Translations under genes and position numbers: made by a program
Assembly: GCF_001704635.1 (NCBI RefSeq)
Contig: NZ_MAXF01000136.1
Span: 120,810 to 184,809 of the forward strand
Direction of reading: 5' to 3'
Origin: Streptomyces sparsogenes
Lineage (GTDB): Bacteria > Actinomycetota > Actinomycetes > Streptomycetales > Streptomycetaceae
DNA length: 64,000 nt
Notes under the pieces: model-generated
Seen by the model: only the letters and a program-made list of their open reading frames with translations
Told to the model about the DNA's origin: nothing
Database searches by the model: none
Shown: positions 14,446 through 22,710 of the stretch, piece by piece
Position numbering within the stretch: the first letter of the stretch is position 1
Layout of the letters: each line of letters starts with the position of its first letter

Positions 14446-14583
14446 GTTATCGGCTCTGGCCAGGACTTCTACGCACTGTGGCCAATCAACGACGAGTTAA
14501 GTGCCCATCGCATATATCTACGTCATGCACCTAGCGAGACGCGTCCACCTGCGGTTCACTCGACTCTGGCATGTTCAGGCCCA

Positions 14584-15226
14584 TCAGCCTGTTTGGCCCT
14601 GACTCCGTGGGCGGGGACCGAACCGAAGCACCCAGCGATCCATCGGGAGGATCAAATCCGATGTCTCAACTGGACGCCCGGCAGCGTCAAGACGAGTTCG
14701 AACGAGCCGATAGGCCACCGTGTCCATAGGTAGCCGCAACGCCTGAGCCTGCCCTGCGTCCAGCTGCACGGCATCGACCTCGAAGATGGCAGAGGAGTGC
14801 TTGCGGCGCCGGCCGCGCCACCAACTGATGATGAGCATCGCCGACCGGCCCCCCCGGGTCCCAGCACTCTCGCATCTCCCATTGCAAGACGGATTGCTGG
14901 GAGACGTCGAGGCGCGATGCCAACTGTGCGGTCGCGGGGCACCTCCCGGCGCCGCTGACCTCCGAGCCGAACGACCAGTCGCCATCTGGGTTGGTGAGTG
15001 CGCGCACGGCCGGAGGGTAAGCCACGGTCAGGCGCTTGCGTGCCTCTCCCTCGAGCACGCCCTGGCGTCGGAGGAGGGCGACAGCGAGCCGCACGGTTTG
15101 TTCGTGTACGCCGTACTCGACAGCCAGGTCTGTGCGCGATGGGACCTGCTGGCCAGGCTTCCACTCACCGGAGTCGACGCGGCGCTGCATGTCAGTAGCG
15201 ATGCGCCGGTGCCGCGCCTCCGCCAT
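14584..15226 (-). pseudogene. GntR/UTRA-type regulator split by a 1-base frameshift
   Basis: The first frame, from ATG 15226, gives a GntR winged helix (MAEARHRRIATDMQRRVDSGEWKPGQQVPSR...YGVHEQTVRLAVALL) and the start of the ligand domain up to ECWDPGG. The rest of a UTRA domain (RSAMLIISWWRGRRRKHSSAIFEVDAVQLD...VRTRLDAAGRPVETSDLIL) continues in another frame to the stop at 14584. The switch falls at seven consecutive C (14849-14855). Removing one base restores a protein of about 213 aa. Either a sequencing error, a recent mutation, or slippage. The intact version would be a regulator of the outer prophage region. Confidence 0.75.
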
Positions 15227-15284
15227 CTCGACCCCTACGCGATCTTGCCTCGTGAGGTGATCAGGCTAGGAATCGGGGTACCTG

Positions 15285-15298
15285 CTGGATATATCCAG
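15285..15298. promoter_or_regulatory. Palindromic operator upstream of the split GntR gene
   Basis: CTGGATATATCCAG, a perfect 14-bp palindrome 59 bp upstream of the GntR start. It is AT-rich in a GC-rich setting, as expected of a GntR-family autoregulatory site. Confidence 0.45.
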
Positions 15299-15366
15299 AC
15301 GGCGGCAAGGCAGTGCTGAATGCTCGATGCCGCCTAGCGGCGGCGCACTAACCCCCCTCACTGAAC

Positions 15367-15415
15367 GACCGACCCCGGGCTCTGCTCATCCCCCAGGTGC
15401 ATCCCGGGGTCGGTC
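15367..15415. terminator. Large hairpin near the prophage edge
   Basis: 13-bp perfect arms GACCGACCCCGGG / CCCGGGGTCGGTC with a 23-nt loop, followed by TTTGTG. It can insulate prophage and chromosome. The gap 15227-15570 holds only the operator, this hairpin and a purine-rich stretch; no tRNA gene or recognisable attachment core was found, so the exact prophage end is unknown. Confidence 0.6.
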
Positions 15416-15549
15416 TTTGTGCTGTTCGTGGATGGGGAAATGGGAGACAGATGGGAGATGATCTTGTCTCACGGAGGGGGAACCCTGTCTGACCGGGACT
15501 GACCAACGAGGCAACTCACCAGGCCAAACAGCCAGTCAGGACGGATTCC

Positions 15550-15574
15550 CTGAGGTGATCGTCCACCACCTCAG
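15550..15574 (-). terminator. Hairpin at the end of the DUF5134 gene
   Basis: CTGAGGTG / CACCTCAG, 8-bp perfect stem with a 9-nt loop, overlapping the TGA of the leftward gene. Confidence 0.5.
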
Positions 15575-16197
15575 AGGGTCAGGAGCATCGCGAACATCCC
15601 GATTCCCATGGACAGCCTGCAGGCCTCCGCCAGTTCGGGCCGCCGCGACCAGGCGAGGCCGCCGGCCCCGCCGCCCGAGCCGGCCGCCGAACCGGGCCCC
15701 GCCCCGCCGCTCGGCGCGGCCGGCACCAGGCGGCGCGTCGCCGACCACACCACATACGCGGCGAAGTACACCAGCAGCGCGCCGGTGAGCGCAGGCACCC
15801 CGCCCGGCACCCGCTCCTGGCCCGCGTGCCCGGCGTGGCCGTGGCCCCCCGCCGGGCCGCCCACCGCCATCGCCAGCGCCATATAGACCATCGCCGAAGC
15901 CCCGACGGCGTGGTGCAGATGATGCCCCAGCGGCCCGCCGTCGCGCCGCCCGGGCAGCAGCGCCCGCACGGCCGCCACCCCGAACACCGCGGCGAGCAAG
16001 GGCGGGCCCCACGGCCGGGGATCGAGCGCCGCGGCGGGCACCGCCATCACCGCCATCCCCCAGCCCATCAGCGCCTCCGCCCCCGCGGCCCGCCGCAGCC
16101 GGCCGGGCGGTTCGCCGCGCATGCGCAGCAGGCAGTACGACCCCGTGGCCGCGCACAGCGCGACCAGCAGCCAGCCGGCGAGCGGCGGTCCGTGCAC
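15571..16197 (-). CDS. DUF5134-type integral membrane protein
   Basis: 208 aa from GTG with GGGAGG 7 nt upstream. Five to six hydrophobic spans (about 4-20, 36-55, 60-75, 90-108, 128-150, 195-208). A His-rich loop includes GHHLHHAVGASAMVYMALAM and GGHGHAGHAG, the hallmark of DUF5134 proteins, and could bind metal. The C-terminal half has a Gly/Ala/Pro-rich insertion. First host gene right of the prophage. Biochemical role unknown. Confidence 0.75.
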   Translation of the reverse strand: MHGPPLAGWLLVALCAATGSYCLLRMRGEPPGRLRRAAGAEALMGWGMAVMAVPAAALDPRPWGPPLLAAVFGVAAVRALLPGRRDGGPLGHHLHHAVGASAMVYMALAMAVGGPAGGHGHAGHAGQERVPGGVPALTGALLVYFAAYVVWSATRRLVPAAPSGGAGPGSAAGSGGGAGGLAWSRRPELAEACRLSMGIGMFAMLLTL

Positions 16198-16315
16198 GGC
16201 GCACCTCCCGGGACGGACGGATCCCCGGGAGGCTGCCCGGCGCGGGCCCCGCACACGGGAGCGCACGGGGGCAACGGGGGAGCGCGGCCCCGGATCCCGG
16301 GCCCCGGCCGCGCGC

Positions 16316-16346
16316 TTGACTTCGCGCGCACTCCAAGTCCTAGCGT
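16316..16346 (+). promoter_or_regulatory. MerR-type promoter with 19-bp spacer
   Basis: TTGACT (16316-16321) and TAGCGT (16341-16346) are separated by 19 bp, longer than the usual 17-18, and the spacer carries the dyad GACTT...AAGTC (16318-16339). Stretched spacers with a central dyad are the signature of MerR/SoxR-family promoters. The -10 box ends 7 nt before the ATG at 16354, so the transcript is leaderless. Confidence 0.6.
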
Positions 16347-16353
16347 CTGGGAC

Positions 16354-17310
16354 ATGATCACCGAGCAACACAGGATCGGCAGCGGCTTCGGCGCGCACAG
16401 CACGGCGGACGACGTACTCACCGGCATCGACCTGACGGGCAGGACCGCCCTGGTCACCGGCGGCTACTCCGGCCTCGGCCTGGAGACCACCCGGGCCCTG
16501 GCCCGGGCCGGTGCCCGGGTCGTCGTCCCCGCGCGCCGGCCCGACACGGCGCGCGCCGCCCTGAGCGGCGTCACGGGGACGGAGGTGTGGGAGCTGGAGC
16601 TGGCGGACCCGGAGGGCGTACGGGCCTTCGCCGACCGCTTCCTGGACACCGGCCGTGCCCTCGACATCCTCATCGCCAACGCGGGCGTGATGGCCTGCCC
16701 GGAGACCCGCGTGGGCCCGGGCTGGGAGGCCCACTTCGGCATCAACCACCTCGGCCACTTCGCCCTCGTCAACCGCCTCGGCCCGGCACTGGTCCCCGGC
16801 GGGGCGCGGGTGGTGTCGGTGGCCTCGTCGGGACACTTCCTCTCCGACATCCGATGGGACGACCTCCACTTCCGCGCCGGCTACGACCGGTGGCTGGCCT
16901 ACGCCCAGTCCAAGACCGCCAACGCCCTCTTCGCCCGCCACCTCGACACGCTGGGCGCGGACCGCGGGGTGCACGCCTTCGCCCTGCACCCCGGCAGCAT
17001 CCTCACCCCCCTCCAGCGGCACATCCCCCACGACGAACAGCTCGCCCAGGGCTGGATCACCCCCGACGGCAAGCCCGCCGAAGGCTTCAAGACCCCGGCC
17101 CAGGGCGCGGCGACGGCCGTGTGGGCCGCCACCTCGCCCCTGCTGGACGGCCATGGCGGCGCGTACTGCCAGGACTGCGACATCGCCGAGCCCGCCACCA
17201 CGGACGACATGCTGATCGGCGGGGTCAAGCCCTGGGCCGTGGACCCCAAGGCGGCGGCCAGGCTGTGGGAGGTCTCCAGCGAACTCACCTGCCTGGACTC
17301 GTTCTCGTAG
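16354..17310 (+). CDS. Short-chain dehydrogenase/reductase
   Basis: 318 aa, leaderless ATG. Rossmann fold with TGGYSGLG (NAD(P)-binding glycine motif, about residues 35-42), IANAGVM, a serine in VSVASSGHF, and the catalytic YAQSK (Y-x3-K) motif followed by the HPGSILT loop. It resembles the retinol-dehydrogenase/WW-oxidoreductase-like branch of classical SDRs. Substrate unknown. The MerR-like promoter suggests induction by a small molecule or redox signal; the regulator itself is not adjacent. Confidence 0.85.
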   Translation: MITEQHRIGSGFGAHSTADDVLTGIDLTGRTALVTGGYSGLGLETTRALARAGARVVVPARRPDTARAALSGVTGTEVWELELADPEGVRAFADRFLDTGRALDILIANAGVMACPETRVGPGWEAHFGINHLGHFALVNRLGPALVPGGARVVSVASSGHFLSDIRWDDLHFRAGYDRWLAYAQSKTANALFARHLDTLGADRGVHAFALHPGSILTPLQRHIPHDEQLAQGWITPDGKPAEGFKTPAQGAATAVWAATSPLLDGHGGAYCQDCDIAEPATTDDMLIGGVKPWAVDPKAAARLWEVSSELTCLDSFS

Positions 17311-17312
17311 CT

Positions 17313-17897
17313 TCAGGCGTCGCGGCTTCGGACGTCGCGCGTCCGTACGTGGAGATGGCCCTCCAGCGGGAACGCGGGCGGCGTGGCGGGGAGGAGCGAG
17401 GCCAGGGCGTACCGGCTCTTCCGCGCGACGCGGCACGACGCCGCGTTGTCCACCTGGTGCAGCAGCTCCAGGCGCGTCAGCCCGTCACCGGCGAAGGTGG
17501 CGAAGGCCCAGTCGGTCAGGGCCCGCAGCGCCCGGGGGGCCACCCCCCGGCCGCGCGCGTGCGCGGCCGTCCAGTAGCCGACCTCGGCCGAGGGAGAGCC
17601 GGGGTTGAGGTTCTTGAGCACCACGTGCCCGGCCACCCGCCCGTCGGCCGCCCCGGGGTGGGTTTCGGCCACGGCGAAGGCGAAGCGGTCTCCCGCCGCC
17701 CATCCCCGCCGCTGCTCCTGGATCCATCGCGCGGCGCCCGCCTCGTCGTCCACGTCCGTCCTCGTCCAGCGGCGCAGGGCGTCGTCCCGGCACCACTCGA
17801 CCAGGCCGGCCGCGTCCGCCGGGCCCCAGGGGCGCAGGAACAGCGCGGGCGCTCCCGGGGCGGTCTCCGCCTCCAGCCGCACGGCGATCTTGTCCAT
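17313..17897 (-). CDS. GNAT acetyltransferase, RimJ/RimL type
   Basis: 194 aa. GNAT pattern with LFLRPWGPADAAGLVEW at the start, VGYWTAAHARGRGVAPRALRALTDWAF as the acetyl-CoA loop (R/G-x-x-G-x-G/A), and LELLHQVDNAASCRVARKSRY as the final beta-alpha unit. This is the RimJ/RimL-like subgroup that acetylates protein N-termini or small amines. It converges on the SDR gene with only 2 bp between stops. Substrate unknown. Confidence 0.8.
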   Translation of the reverse strand: MDKIAVRLEAETAPGAPALFLRPWGPADAAGLVEWCRDDALRRWTRTDVDDEAGAARWIQEQRRGWAAGDRFAFAVAETHPGAADGRVAGHVVLKNLNPGSPSAEVGYWTAAHARGRGVAPRALRALTDWAFATFAGDGLTRLELLHQVDNAASCRVARKSRYALASLLPATPPAFPLEGHLHVRTRDVRSRDA

Positions 17898-18028
17898 CGG
17901 GGGAGGATACGCGGCCGCGGATCGCCGTCCGGTGGCCCCACCGGGACGCGGCCGCCAGACGGTGGTAACCGGAGGATCATGTCAGTAGCCTTGCGCCGTA
18001 CGCTCCTTACTGACGGAGGGCCTGTCGC

Positions 18029-18361
18029 ATGACCACCTCGTTCGTCCGCCCCGAGCCGCCGTACTACGCGGTCATCATCACCACCCGGCCGACCGCGGAC
18101 CTCGAAGGCTACGCGGCGATGAGCGAGCGCATGGCCGAACTCGGCGAGGCGCAGCCCGGCTATCTGGGCCGCGAGTCGCTGACGGGCGAGGACGGCCGGG
18201 ACCTCGTCGTCATCTACTACGCGGACGAGGCCTCGATAGCGGCCTGGAAGGCCCACCCCGAGCATCTCGAAGCACAGCGGCTCGGGCGCGAACGCTGGTA
18301 CGCCTCCTACAGCATCGAGGTCGCGCGGGTGGAGCGCGCCTACTCCTTCAGCCGCGACTGA
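18029..18361 (+). CDS. ABM-family (antibiotic biosynthesis monooxygenase-like) protein
   Basis: 110 aa with GGAGGG ribosome site. A single ferredoxin-like ABM domain: YYAVIITTRPTADLEGYAAMSERMAELGEAQPGYLG and a C-terminal FWS-like helix region (IAAWKAHPEHLEAQRLGRERWY). Such proteins act as cofactor-free monooxygenases or heme-degrading enzymes, or have unknown roles. A 7-bp inverted repeat, GTCAGTA (17981) with TACTGAC (18008), lies in the leader. Confidence 0.85.
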   Translation: MTTSFVRPEPPYYAVIITTRPTADLEGYAAMSERMAELGEAQPGYLGRESLTGEDGRDLVVIYYADEASIAAWKAHPEHLEAQRLGRERWYASYSIEVARVERAYSFSRD

Positions 18362-18397
18362 GAGGCGTCCCGGCCGGCGGTCGGCCGAGGAGTTCCG

Positions 18398-18790
18398 CTA
18401 CATCCCGGGTCGGTAGCGAAGCGGATGGTCCCCGGGGACCTCGACGATCACGATGTTGACCCCGTCCGGGTCGGCGATCCACATCTCGATCAGTCCCCAG
18501 GGCTCCTTCCGCGGCGGGCGCAGCACCTCCACGCCCCGGGCCGCGAGCTGCTCGTGGGCCGCGTGGGCGTCGGCGACCTGGAGCCACAGCTGGAGGCCGG
18601 GGGCGGGGGGAGTGTCGGAGCGGCCGGAGAGCTCGAGGAAGCCGCCGCCGAGGAAGTAGACCGTCCCGCGCTCGGGGCCCTCGCCGAATTCCCGGTAGAC
18701 GGCGAGGCCGAGGGCCTCGCCGTAGGAGGCGCGGGAGCGTTCGGGGTCGGTCGGCCGCAGCAGGGTTCGGCTGCTCAGTACGTGCACCAT
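18398..18790 (-). CDS. VOC-superfamily (glyoxalase-like) protein
   Basis: 130 aa, one vicinal-oxygen-chelate domain of paired beta-alpha-beta3 units: LLRPTDPERSRASYGEALGLAVYREFG and LWLQVADAHAAHEQLAARGVEVLRPPRKEPWGLIEMWIADPDGVNIVIVEVP. The ligand positions are degenerate enough that metal binding is uncertain. Could be a lyase, dioxygenase or resistance protein; nothing in the context decides. Convergent with the ABM gene. Confidence 0.85.
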   Translation of the reverse strand: MVHVLSSRTLLRPTDPERSRASYGEALGLAVYREFGEGPERGTVYFLGGGFLELSGRSDTPPAPGLQLWLQVADAHAAHEQLAARGVEVLRPPRKEPWGLIEMWIADPDGVNIVIVEVPGDHPLRYRPGM

Positions 18791-18906
18791 GGCCCGACCC
18801 TACGCACCGGCGGCGGGTTAGGGTCGATTGCCGCCGCCCCCGGTGTCGTGAGCAGCGGGGACCGCGAGCGGCGGGGGATCGCAAGCAGGGAGAGGACATC
18901 CGACGT

Positions 18907-19461
18907 ATGGACACCGTGGACGCCGCTCGGCCCGCCGCCGAGCTCACCTTCCGGGCCGCGACCGAGGCCGATGTGCCGGCGCTGGTCGCGCTGATCGAGT
19001 CGGCCTATCGCGGGGACTCCAGCAGGGCGGGGTGGACGACGGAGGCCGATCTGCTGGACGGGCAGCGCACGGACCCCGAGGGGGTCGCGGCCGTGGTGCG
19101 GGACGGGAGCAGCCGGATGCTGGTGGTCGAGCGGGGTGGCGAGCTGGTGGCCTGCTGCCAGCTGGAGCACCGGGGCGAGCACGCGTACTTCGGGATGTTC
19201 GCGGTGCGCCCCGCGCTGCAGGGCGGCGGGCTCGGCAAGGCGATCATCGCCGAGGCGGAGCGGCTGGTGCGGGCCGAGTGGGGCGCGCGGGAGATGCACA
19301 TGACGGTGATCTCGGCCCGCGAGGAACTCATCGCGTGGTACGAGCGGCGCGGCTACGCCCGTACGGGGAGGACGACGCCCTTCCCGTACGGCGACGAGCG
19401 CTTCGGCATTCCGCGCCGCGCCGGTCTCGAGTTCGAGCTGTTGGTCAAGCCGCTGGGGTGA
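18907..19461 (+). CDS. GNAT acetyltransferase
   Basis: 184 aa. Motif A is MFAVRPALQGGGLGKAIIAEAERLV, the acetyl-CoA pyrophosphate loop Q-x-x-G-x-G preceded by beta-strand 4 (HAYFGMFAV). It ends with the usual ELIAWYERRGYARTGRTTPFPY segment. Substrate not recognisable. Stands alone between the VOC gene and the diesterase gene. Confidence 0.85.
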   Translation: MDTVDAARPAAELTFRAATEADVPALVALIESAYRGDSSRAGWTTEADLLDGQRTDPEGVAAVVRDGSSRMLVVERGGELVACCQLEHRGEHAYFGMFAVRPALQGGGLGKAIIAEAERLVRAEWGAREMHMTVISAREELIAWYERRGYARTGRTTPFPYGDERFGIPRRAGLEFELLVKPLG

Positions 19462-19479
19462 GGGGCGCGGCGCGGGCGG

Positions 19480-20163
19480 TCACGCGGTGTAGCGGGCCGC
19501 CCGCTTGATCTCCGGGAAGTCGGTGGTGCCACCGTCCAGGCCGAGCCCGCGGGCCAGCTTGAGGTGGTCCGGGGTGTTCACCGTCCAGCCGATGACCTTG
19601 AGGTCGGCCGCGTGGGCCCGCTGGACCAGCTCCAGGGTGAGCCTGCGGATGTTGAGGACCAGCATTCCGGCGCCGACCGCCCGGGCCCGGTCGATCACAT
19701 CGAGCCCGTAGCGGCTGGCGACCAGCGCGGTGCGGGCCTCCGGGAGCAGGGTCCGGATCTCGGCGAGGGCCTCGTCGTGGAAGGAGAGCACGTCCACCCG
19801 GTCCAGCAGATCACGGCGGGTGATCACCTCCGCGAGCGCCCGCGCGGCCGCGGTGTCCTTGATCTCGGCCTGGAGGGGCGCCCCGACCGCGTCCACGACC
19901 TCCTCGAAGACGGGGATGCGCTCGCCCTGGCCGGCGTCGAGTCCGCGCAGCTCGGCGAGGGTGAAGTCGCCGATGGGGCCCTCGCCGTCGGTGGTGCGGT
20001 CCACCTCGGCGTCGTGCATCACCACCAGCGCGCCGTCCTTGCTCAGATGCAGGTCCAGCTCGATGACGTCCAGGCCCTCGCGCTCGGCCCGCAGGAAGGA
20101 CCGCAGGGTGTTCTCCGGCTCGACGCCCATCACTCCGCGGTGTCCGATGGTGAGAAAGGTCAA
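19480..20163 (-). CDS. Glycerophosphodiester phosphodiesterase
   Basis: 227 aa TIM barrel with intact catalytic set: H8-R9 in IGHRG, E35 and D37 in VIELDLHLSKDG, H50 in VVMHD, plus ENTL near 18. Hydrolyses glycerophosphodiesters to glycerol 3-phosphate and an alcohol. No signal peptide, so cytoplasmic. The C-terminal GWTVNTPDHLKLARGLGLDGGTTDFP motif is standard. It is read away from the DUF6421 operon. Confidence 0.9.
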   Translation of the reverse strand: MTFLTIGHRGVMGVEPENTLRSFLRAEREGLDVIELDLHLSKDGALVVMHDAEVDRTTDGEGPIGDFTLAELRGLDAGQGERIPVFEEVVDAVGAPLQAEIKDTAAARALAEVITRRDLLDRVDVLSFHDEALAEIRTLLPEARTALVASRYGLDVIDRARAVGAGMLVLNIRRLTLELVQRAHAADLKVIGWTVNTPDHLKLARGLGLDGGTTDFPEIKRAARYTA

Positions 20164-20372
20164 AACGGTGTCTCGCTGTTCTGTCGGCTCTGCTGGTCGT
20201 GCCGAGGCGGCTGCCCAAAGCGGCGCTCAGCCTAACGGCCGACTGTGACGCGGGGGTTGAGGCGGGGCCGCGAGGTGGGCGCGGGTCGGCGAAGGGAGGG
20301 TGTACGACCGGGCGACACAGGAAAAACATCGGTGTGGAGGGGGTGGGGCAGAACATTTTCCGGCAGCAGCAC

Positions 20373-20402
20373 TTGAGTGGTTGATCCATCGATGGATACG
20401 GT
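20373..20402 (+). promoter_or_regulatory. Promoter with palindrome upstream of the DUF6421 operon
   Basis: TTGAGT (20373-20378) and TACGGT (20397-20402) with 18-bp spacing; a perfect 14-bp palindrome ATCCATCGATGGAT (20384-20397) fills the spacer and touches the -10 box. The 274-base gap 20164-20437 otherwise holds only the two divergent leaders. Confidence 0.45.
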
Positions 20403-20437
20403 GGCTTCACGTTAATTTCTTCGGTGGAGGTGTTGCT

Positions 20438-21880
20438 GTGACGGAAATTCTTTCGTCCATGGTGGCGGAGGGTGGCATTCTGTCTGCGGACCGTGGTGAC
20501 GGTACGGGCCGTGGGGAGGCCGCGGACCGTGCGGCTCGGGTGATCGAGCACCCGTCGTGGCCCCTGCTCAAGGGCGCCGTGGAGACCATCAGGCCCTGGC
20601 AGTCCAAGGACGGCTCCATCGACTTCGAGGCCGACGGCGCACCCACCCCCTCCCGGGCCCGGGCCGCCGTCGAGAAGGTCGTCCAGGCCGTCGAGGAGCT
20701 GGCCCCGCTGCTGCCGCACGACGCCGCCTACCACCGGGCGCTCGTCGCCGACCTGCGCCGCTGGGCCGAGGACGGATTCGAGGTGCCCGACTTCCTCGAC
20801 TCGCTGCTCGCCTTCCAGCCCGCCGCCCGGCGCGTCGACGGCCTGCAGCACCTGGTCGTCTTCCCGATGTACACGCAGAACGGCAACCCCGACCGCAACC
20901 TCGAAGCGGTCGTGGTGCGCGTGGTGTGGCCCGAGTGGCTGGCCGAGCTGGAGCGCACCCGCTACGACAACCCGCTCTACCTCGGGCTCGCCTTCGAGGA
21001 CTTCACCTCCGGCTACGACACCAACTCCGCGGTCCTCTTCCCCGAGACCATCGCCGTCCGCGAGGTCCCCGAGCGCTTCAGCTGGGGAGGCATATTCTGC
21101 GACCGCGAGGCCGCCCGCTTCCGGCGGGTCAGCCAGGCCGCCGTCCGGACGCTGCGCCTGGAGCTCCCCGAGGACGTCCGGGGGATGCTCGACGACCAGC
21201 GGCGCTGCGAGGAGGCGTTCGCCCTGTGGGACATGGTCCACGACCGCACCCACAGCCACGGCGACCTGCCCTTCGACCCCTTCATGATCAAGCAGCGCCA
21301 GCCGTTCTGGATGTACGGCCTCGAGGAGCTGCGCTGCGACCTCACCGCCTTCAAGGAGGCCGTGAAACTGGAGGCCGAAGGGGTCGCCCAGGCCCGCGAC
21401 GTCCAGTACGCCGTGATCTTCGACCGGATGTTCCGGTTCCCCGTCACCGGCGACCGGGTGCGCAACTACGACGGGCTCGGCGGCCAGCTGCTCTTCGCCT
21501 ACCTGCACCAGCACGACGTCGTACGCTGGACGGACAACACCCTGCACATCGACTGGGACCGCGCCCCGCGGGTCACCAACCAGCTGTGCGGCGAGATCGA
21601 GAAGCTCTACCGCGACGGCATCGACCGCCCCAAGCTCGTCCACTGGTTCAAGGCGTACGAGCTGGTGTCGTCCTACCTGTCCCCGCACCCCGGCTCGGTG
21701 TGGGCCAAGGGCCCCGACGCCCTGGACCTCAGCCGGCCGCCCCGCAAACTGGTCGACGAGGTGCTCCCCGACGAGTTCCCGCTCAGCATGTTCTACGAGG
21801 CGCTCGCCAAGAAGCTGCGCGATGTGGTCGCCTCCACCAAGGGCATCACGGCCGACAGCGACCTCCGGGAGGCGGCGTGA
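20438..21880 (+). CDS. DUF6421 family protein
   Basis: 480 aa from GTG with GGTGGAGG upstream. Long conserved cytoplasmic protein with no signal or membrane segment. Conserved-looking blocks include HLVVFPMYTQNGNPDRNLEA, FSWGGIFCDREAARFRR, MVHDRTHSHGDLPFDPF (His-rich) and FAYLHQHDVVRWTDNTLHIDW. The pattern of His/Asp residues could be a metal site. It heads a three-gene unit with an SDR and a threonine-aldolase-like enzyme, an arrangement repeated in many Streptomyces. Biochemical role not established. Confidence 0.85.
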   Translation: MTEILSSMVAEGGILSADRGDGTGRGEAADRAARVIEHPSWPLLKGAVETIRPWQSKDGSIDFEADGAPTPSRARAAVEKVVQAVEELAPLLPHDAAYHRALVADLRRWAEDGFEVPDFLDSLLAFQPAARRVDGLQHLVVFPMYTQNGNPDRNLEAVVVRVVWPEWLAELERTRYDNPLYLGLAFEDFTSGYDTNSAVLFPETIAVREVPERFSWGGIFCDREAARFRRVSQAAVRTLRLELPEDVRGMLDDQRRCEEAFALWDMVHDRTHSHGDLPFDPFMIKQRQPFWMYGLEELRCDLTAFKEAVKLEAEGVAQARDVQYAVIFDRMFRFPVTGDRVRNYDGLGGQLLFAYLHQHDVVRWTDNTLHIDWDRAPRVTNQLCGEIEKLYRDGIDRPKLVHWFKAYELVSSYLSPHPGSVWAKGPDALDLSRPPRKLVDEVLPDEFPLSMFYEALAKKLRDVVASTKGITADSDLREAA

Positions 21881-21924
21881 AGCCGGTGGCAGGGGACAGC
21901 GGAGGGCACGAGGAGGCGACGACC

Positions 21925-22710
21925 ATGACCACCCTGACGTCGAGCCCCACCCCCAACGAGCCGAGCAACGGGGGTCCCCTGGACGGCGCCGTGGTCGCGG
22001 TGGCCGGCGCGGCGGGCCCGGCGGGCCGCGCCGTGCTGCTCCGCCTCGCCGAGGCCGGAGCGACCGTCGTCGCCTCCGACGCGGACCCGGCCCGCCTGGC
22101 CGAGGCCGTGGACGCCGCCCGCTACGCCCACGGCGGGGCCACCGTCACCGGTGACACCGTCGACCTGCTCGACCTGCGCGCCGCCCGCGCCTGGGCCGAC
22201 CGCACCGAGAAGGAGTTCGGCCGGGTGGACGGCCTGGTGCACCTGGTCGGCGGCTGGCGCGGCGGCAAGACCTTCGCCGACGCCCCGCTCGCCCACTGGG
22301 ACACCCTCCACGACCTGCTGATCCGGACCGCCCAGCACACCTCGCTCGCCTTCCACGACGCCCTGCTGCGCAGCGGCAAGGGGCGCTATGTGATGATCAG
22401 CGCGGCGGGAGCCTCCAAGCCCACCGCCGGCAACGCCGCGTACGCCGCCGCCAAGGCGGCCGCCGAGGCGTGGACCCTCGCGCTCGCCGACTCCTTCCAC
22501 AAGCTGGGGGACGAGGGCGGCCCGGCTGCGGCCGCTGTCATCCTGGTGGTCAAGGCGCTGGTGCACGACGCCATGCGGGCGGAGCGCCCCAACGCGAAGT
22601 TCGCGGGCTTCACGGACGTCAAGGAGCTGGCCGAGGCCATCACCGGACTCTGGGACCGGCCCGCCCGGGAAGTGAACGGAACCCGTCTGTGGCTGACCCC
22701 CGAGCCGTGA
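21925..22710 (+). CDS. SDR-family oxidoreductase
   Basis: 261 aa from ATG with GAGGAGG 9 nt upstream. A GTG at 21877 overlapping the previous stop is an alternative. Rossmann pattern VVAVAGAAGPAGRAVLLRLAEAGATVVASDADP, HLVGGWRGG in place of NNAG, and active-site AAYAAAKAAAEAW (Y-x3-K). The glycine motif is GAAGPAG rather than TGxxxGxG, so cofactor choice may be unusual. The stop overlaps the aldolase start (GTGA). Substrate probably linked to the aldolase product or DUF6421 partner. Confidence 0.8.
   Translation: MTTLTSSPTPNEPSNGGPLDGAVVAVAGAAGPAGRAVLLRLAEAGATVVASDADPARLAEAVDAARYAHGGATVTGDTVDLLDLRAARAWADRTEKEFGRVDGLVHLVGGWRGGKTFADAPLAHWDTLHDLLIRTAQHTSLAFHDALLRSGKGRYVMISAAGASKPTAGNAAYAAAKAAAEAWTLALADSFHKLGDEGGPAAAAVILVVKALVHDAMRAERPNAKFAGFTDVKELAEAITGLWDRPAREVNGTRLWLTPEP

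Noticed and set aside
15300..15549. A right attachment site or tRNA remnant marking the prophage end
   Set aside because: No tRNA 3' end, integrase gene fragment or direct repeat to a left end can be seen; the left end is outside the window.
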